From: Gemmatimonadota bacterium
Lineage (GTDB): Bacteria; Gemmatimonadota; Gemmatimonadetes; Longimicrobiales; Gaopeijiaceae
Direction of reading: 5' to 3'
Assembly (NCBI GenBank): GCA_030618065.1
Contig: JAUXEE010000025.1
Span: forward strand, 1 to 13,428
DNA: 13,428 bases
The notes beneath the pieces are model-generated. The model was not told where the DNA came from and did not search any database. It saw only the letters and a program-made list of their open reading frames with translations. Made by a program: the position numbers and the translations under genes. Shown here one piece after another: positions 6,983 to 13,428 of the stretch (the first letter of the stretch is position 1; each line of letters opens with the position of its first letter).

Positions 6983-8793
6983 ACGACCGACCACGGGAAG
7001 AGCGCTCGTCAGGTATCCCATCCGACGGTAGCCGGGGGAGAAGAATCCTCTCTCCACCGCCGCCCCGGTGGGTCCTGGGTATTCCCCCTGACCCCTCGAG
7101 GGTAGAGGTTCTGGAGGCTGCCCTGGGCCTTCCCCGTCCCTTATGCGCCGTTCTGGTGGCCCGAGGCTATGACGAGCCTGACGCGGCCAAGGCATTCCTG
7201 CGACCGGTGCTTTCCGAGCTCCATCCCCCGGACACCCTCCCCGATCTCCCTCGAGCCGTGACCCGCCTTCTCTCTGCCATCCGAGACGAGGAGATCATCC
7301 TGGTCCATGGCGATTATGACGTGGATGGAATGGCTGGAACGGCCCTTCTGACACGCTGGTTGGAGAAGTTGGGGGGGCGGGTCGTTCCCTTTGTGCCCCA
7401 TCGGTTGCGGGACGGGTATGACCTGGGTGATGCCGGTTTGAAAGCGGCTGTCTCCGCAGGAGCCGCCCTCCTGGTAACGGTGGACTGCGGAATACTCGCT
7501 CACGGCGCTGTCGAGGAGGCCCGGAGCCTCGGGTTGGACGTCATCGTAACCGACCATCATGCCCCGGGGGAGGAGCTTCCCCCGGCTTTCGCGGTCTTGA
7601 ATCCTGCCCGGGCGGACAGCCTATACCCCAACCCGGATCTCTGCGGGACCGGGGTGGCCTTCAAGCTCTGCCAGGGGTTGGCCGACGCCAAGGGGATCGG
7701 GGAAGAAGAATTACACCCCTTTCTGGACCTGGTGGGGATGGCGACGGTGGCTGACCTGGTACCCCTGAAAGGGGAGAATCGGGTCCTGGCCCGGTATGGC
7801 CTGAAGGCGCTGGCTCAGACTCAAAACCTTGGCCTGCAGGCCCTCATGGTGGAGGCGGGGGTGTCCCCCGAGGGAGTTTCCGCCGGGAATGTCGGATTCG
7901 GCCTCGCCCCCCGGTTGAATGCACTGGGGCGTTTGGGCGAGCCTGAGGACGGTTTGCGCCTTCTCCTGACGGACCGCAGGGACGAAGCTCGGCGCCTGGC
8001 CCGGCTGGCCGGGGAGGTGAATCGGGAACGGCAGGATGCCGACCGGCGAACGGCGGATGAAGCCCTGGAGCTATTGGCTCAGAGCTTTGATCCTGAGAGG
8101 GATTATGGTGTGGTTTTGGACTCGGAAAGGTGGCATCCCGGGGTGATTGGGATCGTGGCTTCCAGAGTGGTGGAACGAATCCATAGGCCGGCGGTCTTGA
8201 TAGCCCTGGATGGGGACCGGGGAAGGGGAAGCGCTCGTTCGATCCCGGAATATCATCTCCTGGAGGGAATCCGGGCCTGCGGCGCCCACCAGGAACGGTT
8301 CGGCGGCCAACGCCAGGCAGCGGGTATGGAGATCCGGAGGGATCGAATCTCCGGATTCCGGAAGGCGTTCAACACCGAGGCCCGAAGGTCACTGAGGGGG
8401 GAGGACCTTCGTCCCACCCTTAAGGCGGAGGTTGAGGTCCATCTGGAGGAAATGTCCCAAGAACTCCACAAGTACCTCCGCTACCTGGGACCTCATGGGA
8501 TCGGAAACCCCGGGCCATCCTTTCTGGCTCGAGGCGTCTCTCTTCCGGAACCCCCACGGATCGTCGGAACGGACCACCTCAAAGTGCGGCTTCGCCAGGA
8601 TCGGATGGAATTGGATGCCATCGGCTTTCGCCTGGCCGGGCGAATTTCCCCCCAGACCCTGGGCAACGGGCCCGTGGACGTGGTTTTCCAATTGCAGGAG
8701 AACGACTTTCGAGGGGTGCGCCAACTCCAGGCACGCCTCGTGGACATTCGGCCGGCTGATCCTTCCTCCCCTCAGAGTCGGAACGATCCGTGA
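6934..8793 (+). CDS. recJ: Single-stranded-DNA-specific exonuclease RecJ
   Basis: RecJ degrades single-stranded DNA 5' to 3' in recombination and repair. Residues are numbered from ATG 6934. Phosphoesterase motifs: GDYDVDG (Asp127, Asp129, Asp131), VDCGI (Asp184) and TDHH (207-209). The DHHA1 domain contains WHPGVIGIVASR and GRGSARSIP, and a C-terminal OB-like region follows. The usual GGHxxAAG motif reads GGQRQAAG (457-464), so a conserved His is Gln. The start is uncertain. ATG 6934 gives 619 residues and a 49-nt overlap with the upstream gene, but has no well-placed Shine-Dalgarno. CTG at 6979 overlaps the upstream TGA by 4 nt, has GGAGA 9 nt upstream, and gives 604 residues. Recognisable RecJ sequence starts only at about RWVLG, near 7066. 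I list the longest form with a standard start codon. Confidence 0.93.
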   Translation: MRGLRSSPQCRRRRPLNDRPREERSSGIPSDGSRGRRILSPPPPRWVLGIPPDPSRVEVLEAALGLPRPLCAVLVARGYDEPDAAKAFLRPVLSELHPPDTLPDLPRAVTRLLSAIRDEEIILVHGDYDVDGMAGTALLTRWLEKLGGRVVPFVPHRLRDGYDLGDAGLKAAVSAGAALLVTVDCGILAHGAVEEARSLGLDVIVTDHHAPGEELPPAFAVLNPARADSLYPNPDLCGTGVAFKLCQGLADAKGIGEEELHPFLDLVGMATVADLVPLKGENRVLARYGLKALAQTQNLGLQALMVEAGVSPEGVSAGNVGFGLAPRLNALGRLGEPEDGLRLLLTDRRDEARRLARLAGEVNRERQDADRRTADEALELLAQSFDPERDYGVVLDSERWHPGVIGIVASRVVERIHRPAVLIALDGDRGRGSARSIPEYHLLEGIRACGAHQERFGGQRQAAGMEIRRDRISGFRKAFNTEARRSLRGEDLRPTLKAEVEVHLEEMSQELHKYLRYLGPHGIGNPGPSFLARGVSLPEPPRIVGTDHLKVRLRQDRMELDAIGFRLAGRISPQTLGNGPVDVVFQLQENDFRGVRQLQARLVDIRPADPSSPQSRNDP

Positions 8794-9317
8794 GGATCAT
8801 CGCCGGCCGCTGGCGGGGGCATCGCCTCAAGGCGGTGCGAGGGCGGGGGGTGCGCCCCACCACTGACAGAGTCAGGGAGGCCTGGATGGCGGTTATCGGT
8901 GGGGACGTGGAGGGAGCGAAGGTCGTGGATCTCTTCGCTGGATCCGGAGCCCTCGGGCTGGAGGCGTTGAGCCGCGGCGCAGCGGAGGTCGTATTCGTAG
9001 AGCGGGCCAAGAACGCCTTGACTACCCTGAGGGCCAACATCAAGCTCCTGGGGGCGGGAGGGGAGTGCCGGATCGTGGCCGGGGACGCCATGGCCTTCGC
9101 CCGCCGTCTCAGCGAGGGAGCGTTCGACCTGGCGTTGGCCGATCCCCCCTATGACTTGGGGCTGGGGCAACGACTCCTGGAGCTGTTTGCCGAGAAAGAG
9201 TTTGCCCAAGAGCTTTGGGTTGAGCATCGTTCATCTGAGGCCATGCCTCCGCTACCCGGACTTCGCCAACGGCGATACGGGGATACCACACTCACGACAG
9301 TGAAGAGGGACGGATGA
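8790..9317 (+). CDS. rsmD: 16S rRNA (guanine(966)-N(2))-methyltransferase RsmD
   Basis: A 175-residue SAM-dependent methyltransferase that methylates G966 in helix 31 of 16S rRNA. The N-terminus RIIAGRWRGHRL followed by RPTTDRVREA is the RsmD hallmark. SAM motif I is DLFAGSGALGLEALSRGA (from Asp47), followed by VFVER. The catalytic motif IV is DPPY at 118-121, the N2-guanine methyltransferase signature. Length is normal (about 180). The GTG at 8790 overlaps the recJ stop (GTGA), and the stop overlaps coaD (ATGA). The pair rsmD-coaD is a common bacterial arrangement. Confidence 0.96.
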   Translation: MRIIAGRWRGHRLKAVRGRGVRPTTDRVREAWMAVIGGDVEGAKVVDLFAGSGALGLEALSRGAAEVVFVERAKNALTTLRANIKLLGAGGECRIVAGDAMAFARRLSEGAFDLALADPPYDLGLGQRLLELFAEKEFAQELWVEHRSSEAMPPLPGLRQRRYGDTTLTTVKRDG

Positions 9318-9817
9318 GCTCCTCTCCGAGAGACCTTCTGGCCATTTACCCTGGCTCCTTCGACCCCGTGACCTTGGGGCACGAAGATATTGCCCGGCGG
9401 ACACTTCGGCTGGCAGACCGCCTGTTGATCGTTGTGGCCGAGACAGCTACCCATTCCAAGAATCCACTTTTCTCGGTGGAGGAGCGACTCGCACTGCTCC
9501 GGGAAGTGTTCGACGGCAACGACCGGGTGGAATGCGGCAGCTTCTCCGGTCTCCTCATGGATTTTGCCAGGGAGAGGAAAGCCCACTGTATCATCCGGGG
9601 GCTCCGAGCCGTTTCCGACTTCGAGTACGAGTTCCAGATGGCCCAGATGAACCGGGAACTCTGGCCGGAGGTCGAAACCGTCTTCCTGACTCCGGACGCA
9701 CCCTTATCCTTCCTTTCCGCCTCCTTGGTCCGTGAAGTCGCCGCCATGGGGGGGGACGTGTCGTCCTTCGTGTCTCCGACGGTGATGCGGGCCCTGAAGG
9801 AGAAATTATCCGAGTAG
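9314..9817 (+). CDS. coaD: Phosphopantetheine adenylyltransferase (CoaD)
   Basis: A 167-residue nucleotidyltransferase that transfers AMP from ATP to 4'-phosphopantetheine, the penultimate step of coenzyme A synthesis. Visible motifs: YPGSFDPVTLGH (residues 12-23, with the TxGH ATP-binding motif at 20-23), RGLRAVSDFEYEFQMAQMNREL, and a C-terminal LSASLVREVAAMGGDVSSFV (from Leu134), which matches the (I/L)SSTxxR loop with Ala in place of the second Ser. Length is typical (about 160). The ATG at 9314 overlaps the rsmD stop, with GAGGGA just upstream. It appears to be the last gene of the mutS2-coaD run: a 175-bp AT-richer gap follows. Confidence 0.97.
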   Translation: MSSSPRDLLAIYPGSFDPVTLGHEDIARRTLRLADRLLIVVAETATHSKNPLFSVEERLALLREVFDGNDRVECGSFSGLLMDFARERKAHCIIRGLRAVSDFEYEFQMAQMNRELWPEVETVFLTPDAPLSFLSASLVREVAAMGGDVSSFVSPTVMRALKEKLSE

Positions 9818-9894
9818 GAGCCGCGCCCCACGCGAACAGCCTCCTGGTTCGTTATATTCATGCCGTTGGGGGGTGATCCAAGTTGTTGATTTCC

Positions 9895-9924
9895 TTGATC
9901 TCTGGCCCCTAAGTCGTGTATCAT
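9895..9924 (+). promoter_or_regulatory. Candidate sigma70-type promoter of the partner-switching genes
   Basis: TTGATC (9895-9900, 4 of 6 to TTGACA) and TATCAT (9919-9924, 5 of 6 to TATAAT) are separated by 18 bp. They lie in the most AT-rich stretch of the window (about 9850-9990). Transcription starting near 9931 would give a leader of about 60 nt before the STAS gene. A second, weaker pair, TTGCCG (9947-9952) and TACGAT (9969-9974) with a 16-bp spacer, lies closer to the gene. Confidence 0.45.
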
Positions 9925-9992
9925 TTTCCATCGTTCAGTTTTGTTTTTGCCGATCCCAATCTTTTTGGTACGATCCAATCCACGGAGGGCGA

Positions 9993-10325
9993 ATGGGTTT
10001 CCAGGTCGAGAAGGTCAACGACGTACTGGTGGTGGACGTGGAAGGCCAGCTCATCGTAGGAAACCGCCAGGAGTTGAAGCAGAAGGTTCTCGAGGAGCTG
10101 GAAAATGGCGAACGCAAGTTCGTCGTGGATTTCGAGAAAACCGGCTACATCGACTCCTCCGGTTTGGGTGTCCTGGTGAGCCTCTCCAAGAAGGTCCGGG
10201 AGCAGGGTGGTGAGCTCCGGTTGGCCAACTTGAATGAGGATCTGAAAACCCTCTTCGAACTCACCAAACTGGACACACTCTTTCACATCGCTGATTCCCG
10301 TGAGGCGGCTCTGAAGGGTCTTTGA
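9993..10325 (+). CDS. STAS-domain anti-sigma factor antagonist (SpoIIAA/RsbV type)
   Basis: A 110-residue single-domain STAS protein. The motif YIDSSGLGVLVSL carries the phosphorylatable serine position (Ser55/Ser56) of SpoIIAA and RsbV. The rest follows the fold: a first strand VNDVLVVDVEGQL, a helix around GNRQELKQKVLEEL, then KFVVDFEK. In partner switching the unphosphorylated form captures the anti-sigma kinase and frees its target; the kinase inactivates it by phosphorylation and a PP2C phosphatase restores it. The kinase and phosphatase are the next two genes. The ATG at 9993 was chosen because GGAGGG lies a few nt upstream and because the STAS fold starts there. An in-frame GTG at 9873 would add 40 unrelated residues across the promoter region. 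Confidence 0.93.
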   Translation: MGFQVEKVNDVLVVDVEGQLIVGNRQELKQKVLEELENGERKFVVDFEKTGYIDSSGLGVLVSLSKKVREQGGELRLANLNEDLKTLFELTKLDTLFHIADSREAALKGL

Positions 10326-10369
10326 TCCTCCAGAGGCAGGACCTCTTCGGAAAAGGTATGTAGTCGGAA

Positions 10370-10819
10370 ATGGCATCGGACCTGGTCCTCGATCTCCCCA
10401 GCGACCTGGCCTCCATCGAGGAGGCTGTGGACTTCGTTATGGAGCGATGCTCCGGTTGCGGGGAGGACCCAAGAAGGCTCCGTCTGAACCTTCGTGTCGG
10501 GCTGTCGGAAGCCCTGGCCAACGCCATGCTTTATGGGAACGCCCGGGACGCGTCCAAGCGAGTGAAGGTGGAAGTGGCCTTCCGTGGGTCCGCCATCACG
10601 ACTCGGGTGACCGACGAGGGAGAGGGTTTCGATCCGTACCACCTTCCAGATCCCACCAGCCCCGCGAATATCCTGAAAGCCGAGGGCCGGGGGATCTTCC
10701 TGATGCGGAAGTTGTTGGACGAAGTCTATTTCAACGATTGTGGAAATAGCGTGACCCTGGTCCTCCGCCTCCCTCCCTTCCGGGACGATGTGGAAGTGGA
10801 TGGTGGGGCCAGGGCATGA
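10370..10819 (+). CDS. Anti-sigma factor / serine kinase of the RsbW-SpoIIAB type (HATPase_c)
   Basis: A 149-residue GHKL-fold ATPase. The N box is GLSEALANAMLYGN, with Glu47 (catalytic base position in SpoIIAB) and Asn51 (Mg-ATP ligand). The G1 box is DEGEGFDP (82-89) and the G2 box is EGRGIFLMRKLLDEV (from Glu105). No histidine-kinase dimerisation domain is present, so it belongs with stand-alone anti-sigma kinases that phosphorylate the STAS partner on serine. The presumed STAS substrate lies 44 nt upstream. The stop overlaps the phosphatase start (ATGA), suggesting coupled synthesis. The Shine-Dalgarno before ATG 10370 is weak. A CSGC pair at residues 27-30 is an oddity. The binding target, whether a sigma factor or another regulator, cannot be read from the sequence. 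Confidence 0.92.
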   Translation: MASDLVLDLPSDLASIEEAVDFVMERCSGCGEDPRRLRLNLRVGLSEALANAMLYGNARDASKRVKVEVAFRGSAITTRVTDEGEGFDPYHLPDPTSPANILKAEGRGIFLMRKLLDEVYFNDCGNSVTLVLRLPPFRDDVEVDGGARA

Positions 10820-12411
10820 CCCCGGACGTCCCTCCCCTCCGAGCTCTTCCCGACGCCGTTCAACAAACCCTTCGAGATTTCGAAAAAGCGCTCTCCATCA
10901 GCTTTCGCCTTCATCAGCTCGATGACTCTGAAGGGTCCCATCTGGTTTACGCCTCTCCCGTTCCGGCCAAGAACACCGATCCGTCAACTCCCTCCCCGGG
11001 CAAGGGGGCGTCTCGGACCCTTCACCCGAGAGAGGGCCCGGCCTTACAACTCGAGTTGGTGGGATGCGCGGAGGGTAAGGAGGAAATCCTTGCAGATCTC
11101 GTGACCAAGCTGGTGGTGCGGGCCTTCGAGTTCTCACAGGAGGTCCGTTTCTTCACGTACGAGCTCAGCGAGCGGTACGAAGAGATCAACCTTCTCTACT
11201 CCATCAGTGAGATCCTTGGGTCCCTTCTCACGCTGGATGACGCCGCCCGGGTGATCCTGGGAGAGGTCTGCGATGTCCTGGGGGCGAAGAGGGGGTCCCT
11301 TTGGGTCTTTGAGGCTGAGGCTGACCTCCTTCAACTGGTGGCTGCCGTGGGTGAGGAGGAATTGAGTGGGCCCCTCGAGGTGTCGGATCCGAGGGCCGTG
11401 ACGGCGAGGGTGTTCCGTGAGGGTCGCCCCCTCATCGTCGGCCAGACCGGGTCTCGAGGACATGGCCTGCTGCACGCGATGGAGGCTGACGAGTCCCGCC
11501 TCTGCGTCCCCATCCGTTACACCCCCCCGGCCGGAGAACCCCGGACCGTGGGGGTCATCAACCTCATCGGACAGCCTCCTGGTGGGCGCTTCACCGCCAG
11601 CGATCAGAAGCTCCTGGCGGCCATAGCGAGCCAGGTAGGATCGGCCCTGGAGAACCACCGGCTCATCCGGGAGAGCCTGGCCCAGGAGCGTGTCAACCAG
11701 GAAATGGAGCTGGCCCACCACCTCCAGATGAAGCTTCTCCCCGTCGCGGAGCGTTTCGAAGGGGCAGAGGTGGCTGCCAGGGTCCAGCCTGCGAAGGAGG
11801 TAGGGGGGGATTTCTTCCACCTGCTCCACCTTCCCGAGGGCCGTATCGGGGTCATGATCGGAGACGTTTCGACCCACGGATTCCCTGCGGCTCTCATCAT
11901 GGCCCTCTCCATGAGCGCTGCCTCCATCTACGCTTTGGAGGAGGGGCGACCCTCCGGGGTTCTTCGGCAACTGGACGACGCCCTTCGGGACGAGTTGGAA
12001 ACGACGGAGATGTATCTTTCCCTCTTTTATGGGATTCTGGATCCGACTATGGGGAAGCTGACCTATGCCAACGCCGGGCACCCCCATGCCTTCGCCATCC
12101 ATGACGATGGCACCGCTGAGCGTCTCGAGGCCATCGATCCGCCGGTGGGGATCGCGGGGCCGGATTCCTTTGGGGAGAGGACCGTGCCCTGGGAGGCTGG
12201 TAAGGACCTCCTCCTCCTCTTCACCGACGGACTCTCCGACACCCTTGCTCTGGAGGGGCTGAGCAGCGGGGAGAAAATGGTCCTGGAGGTTGCGGTGACC
12301 GGCCGGAACGGGAGTCCCGGGGAGCTGGTAGACGATCTCTTCCGAAGGGCCGCCGAGGCCAATCCCAGCGTGCCCGCTGACGACATTACCGCTCTCGTCA
12401 TGAGAGTTTGA
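10816..12411 (+). CDS. GAF domain-containing SpoIIE-type (PP2C) serine phosphatase
   Basis: A 531-residue cytoplasmic regulator, probably the RsbU/RsbP-like phosphatase that dephosphorylates the STAS protein two genes upstream. Residues 1-123 form an unassigned N-terminal region with a Pro/Ser-rich loop (about 52-70). A GAF sensor domain spans about 124-285 (INLLYSISEILGSLLTLDDAARVI to SQVGSALENHRLI). A signalling helix, ERVNQEMELAHHLQMKLLP, leads into the SpoIIE domain (about 305-530). Metal-binding motifs are present: GGDFF (Asp332), GDVSTHG (Asp350), FTDGLSDT (Asp471) and PADDIT (Asp522, Asp523). The usual Gly in GDVSG(K/H)G is Thr353. There are no transmembrane segments, so the signal is probably a cytoplasmic ligand of the GAF domain or a protein contact; the ligand is unknown. 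Confidence 0.93.
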   Translation: MTPDVPPLRALPDAVQQTLRDFEKALSISFRLHQLDDSEGSHLVYASPVPAKNTDPSTPSPGKGASRTLHPREGPALQLELVGCAEGKEEILADLVTKLVVRAFEFSQEVRFFTYELSERYEEINLLYSISEILGSLLTLDDAARVILGEVCDVLGAKRGSLWVFEAEADLLQLVAAVGEEELSGPLEVSDPRAVTARVFREGRPLIVGQTGSRGHGLLHAMEADESRLCVPIRYTPPAGEPRTVGVINLIGQPPGGRFTASDQKLLAAIASQVGSALENHRLIRESLAQERVNQEMELAHHLQMKLLPVAERFEGAEVAARVQPAKEVGGDFFHLLHLPEGRIGVMIGDVSTHGFPAALIMALSMSAASIYALEEGRPSGVLRQLDDALRDELETTEMYLSLFYGILDPTMGKLTYANAGHPHAFAIHDDGTAERLEAIDPPVGIAGPDSFGERTVPWEAGKDLLLLFTDGLSDTLALEGLSSGEKMVLEVAVTGRNGSPGELVDDLFRRAAEANPSVPADDITALVMRV

Positions 12412-12430
12412 AGCGAAGACCTGCCCTACT

Positions 12431-13261
12431 GTGCATCACCGGCCCAAGAAATTCCTCGGACAGAACTTCCTGGTGGACGGGAACCTTCAACGAAAGATCG
12501 TGGAGGCTCTCGATCCCCAGATCGGGGACGAGGTGTTGGAGATCGGGCCAGGGAAGGGGGAGTTGACCCAGCATCTGGCCGGGAAATGCCACTCCCTGAT
12601 CCTGGTGGAGTTGGACCGGGATCTTGCGGCAGGAATGAAGGAGCGGTTCAGGGGAACCCTCGGGGTGCGGGTCATCAACGGGGATATCCTGGAGCTTCAC
12701 CCCGAGGCTCTCACCTCCCGGGTAGCCGATCTGAAGGTGGTGGGAAACATCCCCTACAACATCACGACTCCCATCCTCTTTCATCTCCTGACTCCCCCCC
12801 GGCCCAAAGAGATTCTTCTCATGGTCCAGAAGGAAGTCGGGGAGAGAATCCTGGCGCCTCCCGGCACGTCCGCCTTTGGCGCCCTATCCGTCGGCGTACG
12901 GTCCGTGGCTGGCGTCGAACGTGTTCTGAAGGTTCCAGCGTCGGCCTTCCGACCCGTCCCGGCCGTGGATTCAGTGGTCATCCGAGTACGGCCTCATCGA
13001 CCCGAACCTTTCACTCGTGAAGAGGAAGACTCTCTCCGTTCCCTCACCCGGATGGCGTTCCAACAGCGGAGAAAACAGTTCCAGGCTATTCTGCGAAACC
13101 GACCGGGGGTAAGGCTGTCCCATGAGGAAGTCCAGGCGTTGGAGAGCACCACGGGCTTCGATCTCCGGCAACGGCCCGAGACCTTCTCTCCCGATGATTT
13201 CGTCCTCCTCTCCAGGGCCCTTCGGGCTCTCGTGAAAGCTCGAACGGGCTCCCAAAGGTGA
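12431..13261 (+). CDS. rsmA: 16S rRNA (adenine(1518)-N(6)/adenine(1519)-N(6))-dimethyltransferase RsmA (KsgA)
   Basis: A 276-residue RsmA/KsgA, which dimethylates two adjacent adenines in the 3'-terminal helix of 16S rRNA late in small-subunit assembly. Motifs: KKFLGQNFLVD at the N-terminus; SAM motif I EIGPGKGELT (from Glu37); an acidic VELD; GDILEL; and the catalytic NIPYNI (Asn106-Tyr109). The C-terminal helical domain includes AFRPVPAVDSVVIRV and MAFQQRRKQ, both typical. The start is GTG at 12431, fixed by homology because KKFLGQNFL follows within five codons. There is no strong Shine-Dalgarno, and the gene begins 19 nt after the phosphatase stop, so read-through from the regulatory trio is likely. 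Length is normal (about 270). Confidence 0.96.
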   Translation: MHHRPKKFLGQNFLVDGNLQRKIVEALDPQIGDEVLEIGPGKGELTQHLAGKCHSLILVELDRDLAAGMKERFRGTLGVRVINGDILELHPEALTSRVADLKVVGNIPYNITTPILFHLLTPPRPKEILLMVQKEVGERILAPPGTSAFGALSVGVRSVAGVERVLKVPASAFRPVPAVDSVVIRVRPHRPEPFTREEEDSLRSLTRMAFQQRRKQFQAILRNRPGVRLSHEEVQALESTTGFDLRQRPETFSPDDFVLLSRALRALVKARTGSQR

Positions 13262-13277
13262 GAGAGGCACCCTCTCT
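13261..13277 (+). repeat. Short perfect hairpin at the end of rsmA
   Basis: AGAGAGG (13261-13267) and CCTCTCT (13271-13277) form a 7-bp perfect inverted repeat around a CAC loop, starting on the last base of the rsmA stop codon. No T-rich tract follows (GGTCAGG), so a canonical intrinsic terminator is doubtful. It could be a 3'-end stability structure. Confidence 0.35.
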
Positions 13278-13332
13278 GGTCAGGCGGGCGGTGACACTTC
13301 TGCGAAACCACGGGGGGCTCTCCCGCTCAGGG

Positions 13333-13428
13333 TCACCGGATTACGGAGATCGCGGTGGCGACAAACACCACCTGGAAGAAGAAGTCGGCGGAGGGCGCAT
13401 ACGTGGCAGGCTCTTCGGCACCGGTAAC
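13333..13428 (-). pseudogene. Amt-like ammonium transporter fragment, truncated, running off the window edge
   Basis: On the minus strand the frame entering at 13428 reads about 31 residues before a TGA at 13335-13333. Its core, ADFFFQVVFVATAISVI, resembles the segment of Amt/MEP ammonium transporters that normally continues into SG(T/A)LAER and several more membrane helices. Here the frame ends exactly at that point. The next minus-strand frame contains TLSGR, which may be a frameshifted relic, but it closes within about 20 codons. The remaining two thirds of an Amt (roughly 250-300 residues) cannot fit before rsmA. Either the gene is decayed or truncated, or the sequence is chimeric here. 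The N-terminal part would lie outside the window. The match is short and judged by eye. Confidence 0.5.

Noticed and set aside
9816..9846. Possible terminator after coaD (AGGAG and CGCG arms pairing with CGCG and CTCCT)
   Set aside because: The two short stems are separated by an asymmetric internal loop and no T tract follows, so it is too weak to call a terminator.
9873..9992. 40-codon N-terminal extension of the STAS protein
   Set aside because: It spans the AT-rich candidate promoter, and the STAS domain and a good Shine-Dalgarno point to ATG 9993.
10331..10346. AGAGG / CCTCT hairpin between the STAS and kinase genes
   Set aside because: A five-pair stem is too short in GC-rich DNA to treat as a regulatory element.
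11134..12102. 322-codon open frame on the minus strand opposite the phosphatase gene
   Set aside because: The GAF-SpoIIE reading on the + strand explains the sequence fully. The antisense product is His/Gly/Arg-rich with no motif.
13289..13338. CGGTGAC / GTCACCG inverted repeat
   Set aside because: Only 7 bp with a 36-nt loop. It overlaps the end of the Amt-like fragment and is likely fortuitous.

Overview
This is a GC-rich bacterial chromosomal segment, dominated by closely packed housekeeping genes on the + strand. The order HIT protein, GatB/YqeY protein, MutS2, DnaG, zinc-ribbon coiled-coil protein, RecJ, RsmD, CoaD, then an Rsb-type regulatory trio and RsmA, together with the GC-rich codon usage, suggests Gemmatimonadota or a related environmental lineage. 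That taxonomic guess is inference from gene content and style only. No rRNA, tRNA, CRISPR array, transposase or phage gene was seen.

Left edge (1-1411): the 3' end of prmA (ribosomal protein L11 methyltransferase) runs in from outside. It converges on a small unrecognised minus-strand gene with a near-perfect ribosome binding site, and the two overlap by 26 bp at their 3' ends. A 167-bp divergent spacer separates that gene from a HIT-family (histidine triad) protein.

Centre (1494-9817): a GatB/YqeY-domain gene with a TTG start is followed by a GC-rich hairpin and then a very tight run mutS2 - dnaG - zinc-ribbon gene - recJ - rsmD - coaD. Four of the five junctions in this run are 4-nt start/stop overlaps (ATGA or GTGA). 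The exception is zinc-ribbon/recJ, where a CTG start would restore the same pattern. The run couples DNA replication and repair (MutS2, DnaG, RecJ) with rRNA methylation (RsmD) and coenzyme A synthesis (CoaD). The partners rpsU and rpoD of the classical macromolecular-synthesis operon are absent from the window.

Right part (9818-12411): after a comparatively AT-rich 175-bp gap with a plausible sigma70-type promoter comes a complete partner-switching module: a STAS anti-anti-sigma protein, an RsbW/SpoIIAB-like ATP-binding kinase/anti-sigma protein, and a GAF-SpoIIE (PP2C) phosphatase. No sigma factor lies beside it. rsmA (16S rRNA dimethyladenosine transferase) follows after 19 nt and may be co-transcribed.

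Right edge (13262-13428): a 7-bp hairpin directly follows rsmA. The minus strand at the extreme edge encodes about 31 residues resembling the middle of an Amt ammonium transporter. It hits a stop where the family motif SG(T/A)LAER would be expected, so it looks like a truncated or frameshifted gene, or an assembly junction. I found no convincing new defence or mobile system. The most interesting items are the truncated Amt-like fragment, the regulatory trio, the unrecognised minus-strand gene, and the RecJ start and motif oddities.
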